7,097 bases of DNA from Propionibacteriaceae bacterium. GTDB lineage: Bacteria; Actinomycetota; Actinomycetes; Propionibacteriales; Propionibacteriaceae. The notes under the pieces are model-generated. The model saw only the letters and a list, made by a program, of their open reading frames with translations, searched no databases and was not told the DNA's origin. Where the stretch lies: contig JAJTCL010000138.1 of the NCBI GenBank assembly GCA_021323255.1, positions 1 through 7,097 on the forward strand, in the 5' to 3' direction. Positions 1 through 5,704 of this stretch are shown one piece after another (within the stretch, counting starts at the first letter, position 1; each line of letters begins with the position of its first letter). Made by a program: the position numbers and the translations under genes.

Positions 1-83
1 AGAATCGGCAGTGGCATCGGCTGAGATTCTGCTGGCGCCGTGATCAAAAACTGGTGCCGACACGACTCTAGGCAGGGTTCACA

Positions 84-112
84 TTGCGCGGTGATCTATG
101 ACAGGCTAGGGA
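84..112 (+). promoter_or_regulatory. Candidate promoter of the cold-shock gene
   Basis: TTGCGC (84-89) and TAGGGA (107-112) are separated by 17 bp and resemble sigma-A-type -35 and -10 boxes. Transcription would begin near 118-120. The -10 lacks the usual final T, so the assignment is tentative. It would give a leader of about 125 nt, which fits cold-shock genes, whose mRNAs often have long leaders. Confidence 0.35.
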
Positions 113-118
113 CCGCTG

Positions 119-243
119 TTGCAAGTCTGTGTGGTCAGTGCTACGCCCCCAGAACTTTGCGTGGGCGTGAGGAAAGTCCTGGCGTCCGACAGCAGTCGGG
201 GCCGTGAGGTGCGGTTTCGAATGCAGATGCTAGGAGATGTTTC
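119..243 (+). other. Presumed 5' leader of the cold-shock mRNA
   Basis: This non-coding stretch before the cold-shock gene has a small perfect hairpin, CCGAC (186-190) with GTCGG (195-199) and an AGCA loop. It also has a clear Shine-Dalgarno sequence AGGAG at 232-236, seven bases before the ATG. Long structured leaders are known in cspA-type genes and can act as temperature-sensitive switches. Here that role is only inferred from length and position, since no cold-box motif is recognised. Confidence 0.35.
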
Positions 244-447
244 ATGGCGCAGGGAACCGTTAAGTGGTTCAATGCCGAAAAGGGCTACGGCTTCATTGCC
301 GTGGACGGCGGCGGTCCGGACGTTTTTGTCCACTACAGCGCGATCGAGTCGACCGGATTCCGGACGCTCGATGAGGGCCAGCGAGTGGAGTTCCAAACCA
401 CCCAAGGGCCAAAAGGCCCGCAGGCAGACCAGGTCCACGCGATCTGA
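244..447 (+). CDS. Cold-shock protein, CspA family
   Basis: This 67-residue protein is a single cold-shock domain, a five-stranded OB-fold that binds single-stranded RNA and DNA and acts in the cytoplasm as an RNA chaperone. The opening MAQGTVKWFNAEKGYGFI is characteristic. RNP1 is KGYGFI (residues 13-18) and RNP2 is VFVHY (27-31), with the aromatic residues that stack on bases. The length is normal for the family. The ATG at 244 is fixed by AGGAG at 232-236 and by the conserved N-terminus. The gene stands alone, ends in a strong intrinsic terminator and converges on moeZ. Whether it is cold-induced or constitutive cannot be read from the sequence, because bacteria usually carry several paralogues. 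Confidence 0.96.
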   Translation: MAQGTVKWFNAEKGYGFIAVDGGGPDVFVHYSAIESTGFRTLDEGQRVEFQTTQGPKGPQADQVHAI

Positions 448-460
448 GGTTTGCCACCAC

Positions 461-501
461 AAACAAGCCCCCGGTACCGATTGGTGCCGGGGCCTTGTTT
501 T
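461..501 (+). terminator. Intrinsic terminator of the cold-shock gene
   Basis: AAACAAG (461-467) pairs with CTTGTTT (494-500). After one C-C mismatch, CCCCGGTACC (469-478) pairs with GGTGCCGGGG (483-492), with one T-G wobble. The loop is GATT (479-482), giving about 17 pairs. A short T-run (498-501) follows. The hairpin begins 13 bases after the stop. The A-rich left arm may also give some termination on the other strand. Confidence 0.9.
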
Positions 502-546
502 GGCTAGGAAACCTGCAGTCATAAGCCGGCGCAGCTCCATCGACCG

Positions 547-581
547 CCGTGAACATCCCACGCAGCGTGGGATACCGACGG
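547..581 (-). terminator. Candidate terminator hairpin downstream of moeZ
   Basis: The core ATCCCACGC-A-GCGTGGGAT (555-573) is a perfect inverted repeat with a single central base, folding as a 7-bp stem with a 5-nt loop. CCGT (547-550) and ACGG (578-581) can extend it across an internal loop. It lies 22-56 bases beyond the moeZ stop codon. There is no U-tract, so it may instead protect the mRNA 3' end or be a protein-binding palindrome. Confidence 0.5.
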
Positions 582-602
582 GCCGCGGCGTAAGCCGACC
601 AC

Positions 603-1793
603 TCAGTAGGCGGGTTGCGAGGGGTCGATCTGACGGACCCAGGCACTGACGCCGCCACCGACATGGACCGCATCGGCCAGCCCGGCTCCGTGGACCAGCG
701 CCAATACCTCTGCCGATCGCACCCCGGTCTTGCAATAGAGCACGACCTGCTTGTCGTGCGGTAACTCTGCCAGGGCAGCCCCAGTCTGGAAGTCACCCTT
801 CGGAACCAGGATGGATCCCGGAATCCGGTTGATGTCCCGCTCCACCTTCTCGCGTACGTCGATCAAAACGAAGTCTTTGGTCCCCGACTCACGCTCAGTG
901 AGCCACTCCTCCAGTTGCTGGACTCCGACTGTGTGCCCCGCCACGGCTTGGGCCGCCTCATCGGTGATCGCTCCGCAGAACTCCTCGTAGTCGATCAGCT
1001 CGGTGACCGTCGGATTCTCACCACAGACTGCGCACTGCGGATCCTTGCGAACATTCAGCTGACGCCAGCTCATCTCGAGCGCGTCGTAGATCTGCAGCCG
1101 CCCAATCAACGGCTCGCCGATACCCGTCAGCAGCTTGATCGCCTCGGTTACCTGGGTGGCGCCAATCGATGCACACAACACTCCGAGAACACCACCTTCA
1201 GCGCAACTCGGCACCATGCCCGGCGGCGGAGGCTCGGGATAGAGACAGCGATAACACGGACCGTGTTCTGCCCAGAAGACGCTGACCTGACCGTCGAATC
1301 GGTAGATCGAGCCCCAGACATACGGCTTCCCGAGGAGCACCGCGGCATCGTTGACCATGTAGCGGGTCGCGAAGTTGTCCGTGCCGTCGATGATCAGGTC
1401 GTACTGGCCGAAGATCTCCAGCACGTTGTCATTGTCCAGCCGGACATCATGCAGCACGACCTTGACGAAGGGATTGGTCTCGACGATGGATTCCTTGGCC
1501 GACTGGGCTTTGGACTTTCCAATGTCGGACTGGCCATGAATGATCTGCCGCTGCAGGTTGGACTCATCAACTGTGTCGAAATCGACGATGCCCAGCGTCC
1601 CGACTCCAGCGGCAGCGAGATAGAGCAACGCTGGACTGCCAAGGCCTCCCGCCCCAATCACCAGTACCCGCGCATTCTTCAGCCGCTTCTGGCCGTCCAT
1701 CCCAACATCGGGAATGATCAAGTGACGGCTGTAGCGGCGTACCTCGTCGATGGTCAGCTCATCGGCGGGCGTTACCAGCGGCGGCAAGGCCAC
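603..1793 (-). CDS. moeZ: MoeZ/MoeB-type adenylyltransferase-sulfurtransferase (E1-like domain plus rhodanese)
   Basis: The enzyme adenylates the C-terminal Gly-Gly of a MoaD/ThiS-type carrier protein and then supplies sulfur through its rhodanese domain. It serves molybdopterin synthesis and, in actinobacteria, other thiocarboxylate routes. Numbered from the GTG at 1793 (396 aa), the nucleotide-binding loop GAGGLGS is at 47-53, DESNLQRQ at 76-83, DGTDNF at 136-141, and the E1 cysteine in VPSCAEGG is Cys197. Two zinc-site pairs, CYRC (180-183) and CAVC (254-257), are both intact. The rhodanese domain (about 290-393) has the active loop CKTGVRS with Cys354. An ATG at 1874 would add 27 residues unlike the family. 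GTG at 1793 is preferred because GGAGGAG (1798-1804) lies directly upstream and the protein then starts close to mycobacterial MoeZ. Neither a carrier-protein gene nor other cofactor genes are in the window. Confidence 0.93.
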   Translation of the reverse strand: MALPPLVTPADELTIDEVRRYSRHLIIPDVGMDGQKRLKNARVLVIGAGGLGSPALLYLAAAGVGTLGIVDFDTVDESNLQRQIIHGQSDIGKSKAQSAKESIVETNPFVKVVLHDVRLDNDNVLEIFGQYDLIIDGTDNFATRYMVNDAAVLLGKPYVWGSIYRFDGQVSVFWAEHGPCYRCLYPEPPPPGMVPSCAEGGVLGVLCASIGATQVTEAIKLLTGIGEPLIGRLQIYDALEMSWRQLNVRKDPQCAVCGENPTVTELIDYEEFCGAITDEAAQAVAGHTVGVQQLEEWLTERESGTKDFVLIDVREKVERDINRIPGSILVPKGDFQTGAALAELPHDKQVVLYCKTGVRSAEVLALVHGAGLADAVHVGGGVSAWVRQIDPSQPAY

Positions 1794-1899
1794 GGCTCTC
1801 CTCCAGCTCAAGGACGCGGCACAGTACCGCGACAGGCTTGCTCGATCTTGAACGTAACACGCGTCCATGGACACCTATTCCGGATGATGGGATAGGGCC
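1794..1899. promoter_or_regulatory. Divergent intergenic region between moeZ and the LigD-like gene
   Basis: This 106-bp gap must carry the start signals of both genes. The moeZ Shine-Dalgarno (GGAGGAG on the minus strand, 1798-1804) is clear. No convincing -35/-10 pair is seen for either gene. An imperfect palindrome, CGCGG (1815-1819) with CCGCG (1827-1831), lies in the moeZ leader. Upstream of the ATG at 1900 there is only weak ribosome-binding similarity (GATAGGG, 1891-1897). Confidence 0.4.
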
Positions 1900-2862
1900 A
1901 TGGCCGCCGCAAGGGACATCACCACCCGAGTTGGCCACCGCACGCTGACGCTGACCAACCTTGACAAGGTGCTCTACCCCAGCGTCGGCTTCACCAAAGC
2001 CGAGGTGATCGACTACTACGCCCGGATCGCTCCGGTCATGCTCCCCCACATCCGCGACCGGGTGATGACCAGGCTGCGTTTCCCGGACGGGGTGGGCGCA
2101 GACAGGTTCTCCTTCTATGAGAAGAACGCGCCCATGGGCACGCCCGATTGGGTACGCCGAGTGAACGTCAACACCAGCGACGGCATCATTGACTACGTCG
2201 TAGCTGACGATGAGCCGGCGATCGTATGGCTGGCTAACCTTGCCGCGCTCGAGATGCACGTCCCGCAGTGGACCGTAGGCAGTGCCAAGCTTGTGGACAA
2301 CATCATCAGCCTCCCCGAGCTTAGGCCGCGGAGCGGGGAACCACTGGCCGACCGTGTCGTTGTCGACCTGGATCCCGGGGCCGGCATGACCATCGTCGAA
2401 AGCGCCCGGGCAGCGCTGATCGTGGCTGCCAAGCTCGCCGAGGACGGCATGATCCCGATCGCGCAGACGTCTGGCAGCAAGGGCATCCAGGTCTACGCCG
2501 CGATAGCTCCGACCCGCAGCAAGACTGCCTGGAGCTACGTAAAGCAGCTCAATGCCTCACTGCACAAGGCGCAGCCAGACTTCTTTGTCTCGACCATGTC
2601 GGTTGATCAACGGGCCGGCCGGATCTACGTCGATTACAACCAGAACTTGGCAGCACGCAACACCATTGCTCCCTACTCGATGCGAGGCCGGGAACGCCCG
2701 GCAGTCGCTACGCCTGTGACCTGGGAGGAGCTGGGCAGCGTACGGGGCCCGGATGATCTGCGGTTTGCACCTGATGAGGTCCTCGCGCGAGTTGACGAAT
2801 TTGGAGACCTGGCGCGCGACCTGCTCACCTCGGACGCTCCACCCTTGCCCGACGAAGGCTGA
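1900..2862 (+). CDS. Stand-alone LigD-type primase/polymerase domain protein
   Basis: This 320-residue protein matches the polymerase domain (archaeo-eukaryotic primase superfamily) of bacterial DNA ligase D. That domain adds ribo- or deoxyribonucleotides at DNA ends during non-homologous end joining. Visible landmarks are the N-terminal LTNLDKVLYPSVGFTKAEVIDYY (18-40), LEMHVPQW (117-124), the metal-binding DLDP motif (Asp156, Asp158), SGSKGIQ (191-197), a third acidic site in IYVDYNQN (Asp245) and APYSMRGRERPAVATPVTWEEL (257-278). There is no ligase or nuclease domain, so it belongs with solitary actinobacterial PolDom proteins such as mycobacterial PolD1/PolD2. Motif II ends in Gln197, where LigD itself usually has His. 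No ku or ATP-dependent ligase gene lies nearby. The ATG at 1900 gives a family-typical N-terminus but has a weak ribosome-binding site. A role in end joining or gap repair is inferred from family alone. Confidence 0.88.
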   Translation: MAAARDITTRVGHRTLTLTNLDKVLYPSVGFTKAEVIDYYARIAPVMLPHIRDRVMTRLRFPDGVGADRFSFYEKNAPMGTPDWVRRVNVNTSDGIIDYVVADDEPAIVWLANLAALEMHVPQWTVGSAKLVDNIISLPELRPRSGEPLADRVVVDLDPGAGMTIVESARAALIVAAKLAEDGMIPIAQTSGSKGIQVYAAIAPTRSKTAWSYVKQLNASLHKAQPDFFVSTMSVDQRAGRIYVDYNQNLAARNTIAPYSMRGRERPAVATPVTWEELGSVRGPDDLRFAPDEVLARVDEFGDLARDLLTSDAPPLPDEG

Positions 2863-2892
2863 GATAGCGCAGGAGCCCAGGGCGCTCATCTC
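2861..2892 (+). terminator. Hairpin terminator abutting the LigD-like stop codon
   Basis: GAGATAGCGC (2861-2870) pairs with GCGCT-C-ATCTC (2882-2892) through ten pairs with one bulged C (2887) around an 11-nt loop. The stem starts inside the TGA stop codon (2860-2862). No T-run follows, as is common in actinobacterial terminators. It separates the polymerase gene from the promoter of the TetR gene. Confidence 0.6.
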
Positions 2893-2898
2893 GCGCTG

Positions 2899-2929
2899 CG
2901 GACAGTGCGGGAAGCCGCACCGCTAGGGT
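2899..2929 (+). promoter_or_regulatory. Leaderless promoter of the TetR gene with a palindromic operator candidate
   Basis: TAGGGT (2924-2929) is a good actinobacterial -10 box (TANNNT). It ends six bases before the GTG at 2936, so transcription should begin at or next to the start codon and the mRNA would be leaderless. CGGACA (2899-2904) is a plausible -35 with a 19-bp spacer. Inside the spacer lies a perfect 16-bp inverted repeat, GTGCGG-GAAG-CCGCAC (2905-2920). A dimeric regulator bound there would block RNA polymerase. Confidence 0.55.
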
Positions 2930-2935
2930 GAATCC

Positions 2936-3607
2936 GTGACCGCCAAGCTGGAGAAGGAGCCGACGGGCAACCGAGGAGCCCGCCTGCCGCGGGATCAGCG
3001 GCGCATCCAGCTATTAGACGCGGCAAACGAGGTGTTCACCGCGAAGGGCTACCACGCGGCGGCCATGGATGATATCGCCGATGCGGCCGGGGTCTCCAAA
3101 CCCGTGTTGTATCAGCACTTCCCCTCCAAACTGGACCTCTACCTCGCGCTCCTGGACCAGAGTTGTGATCGGCTCGTCGAGATCGTCGAGGAAGCCTTGG
3201 CTTCGACCGAGGACAACGCGGACCGAGTAGTTGCCACCGTCGCGGCGTTTTATGAGTTCGTCTCCTCCGAAAGTGGGGAGTTTCGCTTCGTCTTCGAATC
3301 CGATCTGACTGGGGACGGTGCGGTGCAGCAGCGGCTTTCTCGCGTGAATGACGAGATCTCCGATGCGATTGCCGAGGTTATAGCCGTCGACACCTCGTTG
3401 CCTGCCCCGCAAGCCAGGCTGCTGGCCGTCTCGCTCGTCGGTATCGCCCAGGTGAGCGCGCGCTATTGGATCTCAGGCGGTACCTCAGCAATCACTCTCG
3501 ACGAAGCCAAGCAGCTGGTAAGCGGCTTGGCTTGGCGCGGCATCAGCGGCTTCCCACTGACCGAACACGACAAGGCCGCGCGTACCGCGGGTTTGGCCGA
3601 AGGTTAG
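2936..3607 (+). CDS. TetR-family transcriptional regulator (Rv3208-like)
   Basis: This 223-residue protein is probably a dimeric repressor. The N-terminal DNA-binding region follows a basic, flexible leader: RLPRDQRRIQLLDAANEVFTAKGYHAAAMDDIADAAGVSKPVLYQHFPSK covers about residues 16-65, and the helix-turn-helix is at 46-65 (recognition helix around SKPVLYQHF). The rest is the alpha-helical ligand-binding and dimerisation domain, too divergent to predict a ligand. From memory the N-terminal half is very close to mycobacterial Rv3208, which lies next to the moeZ region there, so the neighbourhood may be conserved. No Shine-Dalgarno precedes the GTG. A -10 box six bases upstream suggests a leaderless start, which supports GTG 2936. 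Autoregulation through the palindrome at 2905-2920 is an inference. Confidence 0.93.
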   Translation: MTAKLEKEPTGNRGARLPRDQRRIQLLDAANEVFTAKGYHAAAMDDIADAAGVSKPVLYQHFPSKLDLYLALLDQSCDRLVEIVEEALASTEDNADRVVATVAAFYEFVSSESGEFRFVFESDLTGDGAVQQRLSRVNDEISDAIAEVIAVDTSLPAPQARLLAVSLVGIAQVSARYWISGGTSAITLDEAKQLVSGLAWRGISGFPLTEHDKAARTAGLAEG

Positions 3608-3612
3608 GAGAG

Positions 3613-3653
3613 CCAGTGCACCCCTCCGCCCTGGAGACGAGGGGTGCGACTGG
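3613..3653. terminator. Hairpin terminator shared by the TetR gene and the converging importer operon
   Basis: GCACCCCTC (3618-3626) pairs perfectly with GAGGGGTGC (3639-3647) around a 12-nt loop. CCAGT (3613-3617) pairs with ACTGG (3649-3653), leaving one bulged G (3648). The 14-bp bulged stem starts six bases after the TetR gene ends and stops 21 bases before the stop codon of the ATPase gene on the other strand. Being symmetric, it can serve both directions. Neither side has a T-run. Confidence 0.7.
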
Positions 3654-3673
3654 ATCCTACGAGGCGGACCTGA

Positions 3674-4525
3674 TCAGCCCTTTGCCAGCGTCGTGGCCCC
3701 AGTCATGATGGCCACTGCCTCAGTCGGCGTATGGGACTTCGGCGTGATCACGCCAGCGCAGCCGCCGAGCCTGGCGATATGGATCCGATCGGCCACCTCG
3801 AACACGTTTGGCATGTTGTGGCTGATCAAGATCACCGGCAGGCCCTTGGCCTTGATCTGTTGGATGAGGTTGAGCACCTGGCCAGTCTCCTTCACCCCCA
3901 ACGCCGCGGTGGGCTCATCGAGCACCACGAACTTGGTGGCGAAGGTCGCCGCACGGGCGACAGCCACGGCTTGCCGCTGACCACCCGATAACGTCTCCAC
4001 GGCCTGGCTCATGTTCTGCACGGTCGCGATGCCCAGGTTGGCCATGGACTGACCCGCGTCGTCCTTCATGCCCTTCTTGTCGAGCATCCGCAACACCGAG
4101 CCCAGTGGCCCGGAGCGGCGTCGTTCCCGACCGAGGAACATGTTGGCCGCGATGTCCAGCGCAGGCGCAACCGCGAGGGTCTGGTAGACAGTCTCGATGC
4201 CGGCACTGCGGGCATCCTGTGGCGTCTTGAAGTGAACCTCATTGCCATCAAGGTAGACGTGCCCTGAGTCGGGAATCAAAGCTCCGGTTAGAGCCTTGAT
4301 CAGCGTCGACTTACCGGCTCCATTGTCGCCGATGACCGCGAGAACCTCGCCCGGAAACAGGTCGACATCCACGCCATCCAACCCAACGACCCTGCCGAAG
4401 GTCTTGATCAATCCACGACCCGACAGAACCGTTTCGGACGTGTCGGCGAGAATCGGCGGATTACCGAGCCCGACCTTGTCTTTCTCTTCCTCGGTCAAGT
4501 CACTCGTCGGAGGGATCGTTGTCAT
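3674..4525 (-). CDS. Sugar ABC importer, ATP-binding subunit (single nucleotide-binding domain, FrcA-like)
   Basis: This cytoplasmic ATPase powers the importer encoded just upstream. Numbered from the ATG at 4525 (283 aa), it has Walker A GDNGAGKST (66-74), the Q-loop in VYQT (Gln115), signature LSGGQ (179-183), Walker B VVLDEP (200-205) and the switch His in ISHN (His236). There is one nucleotide-binding domain, unlike the fused double-domain RbsA/XylG type, so two copies would pair in the transporter as in FrcA-like systems. About 35 mostly polar residues precede the domain. An in-frame ATG at 4546 would add seven residues. 4525 is preferred because it overlaps the permease stop in the ATGA pattern (4522-4525) and follows GGAAGGTG at a suitable distance. 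Translation is thus probably coupled to the permease. The sugar cannot be told from this subunit. Confidence 0.93.
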   Translation of the reverse strand: MTTIPPTSDLTEEEKDKVGLGNPPILADTSETVLSGRGLIKTFGRVVGLDGVDVDLFPGEVLAVIGDNGAGKSTLIKALTGALIPDSGHVYLDGNEVHFKTPQDARSAGIETVYQTLAVAPALDIAANMFLGRERRRSGPLGSVLRMLDKKGMKDDAGQSMANLGIATVQNMSQAVETLSGGQRQAVAVARAATFATKFVVLDEPTAALGVKETGQVLNLIQQIKAKGLPVILISHNMPNVFEVADRIHIARLGGCAGVITPKSHTPTEAVAIMTGATTLAKG

Positions 4526-5559
4526 GCCTTCACCTTCCTGATCCACTGGTCGATGGACACTGCAACGATGATCAGCACGCCGATCGCGAGCACGCGCAGC
4601 TGGTCATCCACGCCAGCTAAGGCCAGCCCGGTGTTGAACGCATACACGATCAGCGCTCCGAGGATGGTGCCGACGATACCGCCGCGACCGCCGAACAGGC
4701 TGGTGCCGCCGATCACGACCGCGGTGATGGTCTCCAGGTTGGCGCCTACGATCGCGTTTGGACTTGCGGTTCCGGCTCGGCCGATGAGCACCCAAGCGGT
4801 GAAGCCGTAGATCAGTCCCGCTACCGTGTAGACACTGAGCAGCACCCGGTCGACCTGGATACCGACCAGCCGGGCGGCCTCGATGTCGTCGCCGACGGCG
4901 TAGAGGTGGCGGCCCCAGCTGGTCTGGCTGAGTATGAAGGCGACGACGGCCGCGAGGAGGGCGACGATTATCACGCCGAGAGTCAGGCGGAATGGCCCGA
5001 TCGCGAATCGGGTGCCCATCAGGTTGAGGATGGGCGGCATCTGGTTCCTGCCCACGCTCGCGCCCCCGGAGTACAGCAAACCGATCGCGGTATAGATGCT
5101 CAGCGTGCCGAGGGTAACGATGAACGGCGGCAGGTTGAGCCGAGTAACCAGCAGGCCGTTGAGGAATCCGCAGGCAGTGCCGACAGCGATGCCGATGAGC
5201 AGAGCAAGGCCTCCCGGTACGCCGTTGTTGGCAGCTAGGTTGGCCATCACCAGCATCGCGAGGATGGCAGTCGCGCCGACCGCCAGGTCGATCCCGGCAG
5301 TCAAGATGATCAAGGTCTGACCGATCGCCAGAGCTGCGATCACCGCGGTTTGCTGCAGGATGATGGAGATCGTCGCGGGCTGGGCGAACCGCGGGTTGAT
5401 GATGGTGAAGGCAATGCATGCCACGATCAGCACCATCAGCGGGCTGAGCGCGGGATGGGAGTGCAGCAGATGCTGGACGCGTTGCAGCGGCGACTGCTGC
5501 CGCAGCGCAAACTGTTCCGCAGCTGACGCTGGTGCCTGTGGTTCGACTGAGGTTGTCAC
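4522..5559 (-). CDS. Sugar ABC importer, membrane permease subunit (FrcC/RbsC-like)
   Basis: This 345-residue inner-membrane protein forms the transport channel, presumably as a homodimer. After a polar N-terminus of about 36 residues it shows roughly ten hydrophobic segments (about 37-55, 66-86, 94-111, 116-136, 146-163, 193-211, 240-262, 272-290, 293-315, 319-337). CUT2-family landmarks are GIDLAVG (89-95), LNGLLVTRLNLPPFIVTLGTL (133-153), the cytoplasmic loop AVGDDIEAARLVGI (221-234), which contacts the ATPase, and the C-terminal ITAVVIGGTSLFGGRGG (278-294). The GTG at 5559 is preceded by AAGGAAG five bases upstream. It lies 145 nt after the binding-protein gene and overlaps the ATPase gene by four bases. 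Length and motifs are normal for ribose/fructose/xylose permeases. Confidence 0.94.
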   Translation of the reverse strand: MTTSVEPQAPASAAEQFALRQQSPLQRVQHLLHSHPALSPLMVLIVACIAFTIINPRFAQPATISIILQQTAVIAALAIGQTLIILTAGIDLAVGATAILAMLVMANLAANNGVPGGLALLIGIAVGTACGFLNGLLVTRLNLPPFIVTLGTLSIYTAIGLLYSGGASVGRNQMPPILNLMGTRFAIGPFRLTLGVIIVALLAAVVAFILSQTSWGRHLYAVGDDIEAARLVGIQVDRVLLSVYTVAGLIYGFTAWVLIGRAGTASPNAIVGANLETITAVVIGGTSLFGGRGGIVGTILGALIVYAFNTGLALAGVDDQLRVLAIGVLIIVAVSIDQWIRKVKA

Positions 5560-5599
5560 GTGGGCTTCCTTGCCGTAGGAGTTACTCCGGTTTCGCGAA

Positions 5600-5682
5600 G
5601 GGGGCGACTGTCGCCGCCCCCGTGATGGGCTGGCCCCGCCCGGCTGGCCAAGCCAGCTTTACGGTACGGGGCGGAGCCAGCC
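5600..5682 (-). other. Structured intra-operon gap between binding-protein and permease genes
   Basis: Within the 145-nt gap (5560-5704), GGCTGGC (5628-5634) pairs with GCCAGCC (5676-5682). After one C-A mismatch, CCGCCC (5636-5641) pairs with GGGCGG (5669-5674). An inner hairpin, GCTGGC (5643-5648) with GCCAGC (5652-5657), closes on a 3-nt loop. A second hairpin is GGGGGC (5600-5605) with GCCCCC (5616-5621). The mRNA is read from high to low coordinates. Such structures commonly shield the upstream transcript from 3' decay or partly terminate transcription, giving excess binding protein. There is no T-run. Confidence 0.6.
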
Positions 5683-5704
5683 GCCCTATTCTTCAACTGA
5701 GGGC

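Noticed and set aside
1..43. Possible C-terminal tail of an upstream gene (a frame stopping at TGA 41-43, others stopping at 24 and 71), and an imperfect hairpin AGAATC (1-6) / GATTCT (25-30).
   Set aside because: Only a dozen codons are visible and no frame is preferred by homology. The hairpin has a bulge and mismatch and no T-run, so neither can be supported.
106..735. Long open frames on both strands across the cold-shock gene region (for example 106-735 minus, 119-649 plus, 293-796 minus).
   Set aside because: They overlap the clear cold-shock gene, its terminator and the moeZ end. Their products are Arg/Pro/Ser-rich with no recognisable domain, typical shadows in GC-rich DNA.
1815..1831. 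CGCGG-N7-CCGCG in the moeZ leader as a second binding site for the TetR regulator.
   Set aside because: It shares a GCGG/CCGC core with the palindrome at 2905-2920, but the spacing differs (seven against four bases) and the outer bases do not match, so a common regulator is not supported.
915..1895. A 326-codon open frame on the plus strand opposite moeZ.
   Set aside because: It is the antisense of a strongly conserved enzyme gene, with no ribosome-binding support and no recognisable domain.
4604..5419. A 271-codon minus-strand frame inside the permease gene.
   Set aside because: The product is extremely rich in Arg, His and Pro, a frame-shifted reading of a membrane protein gene whose own frame shows all family motifs.
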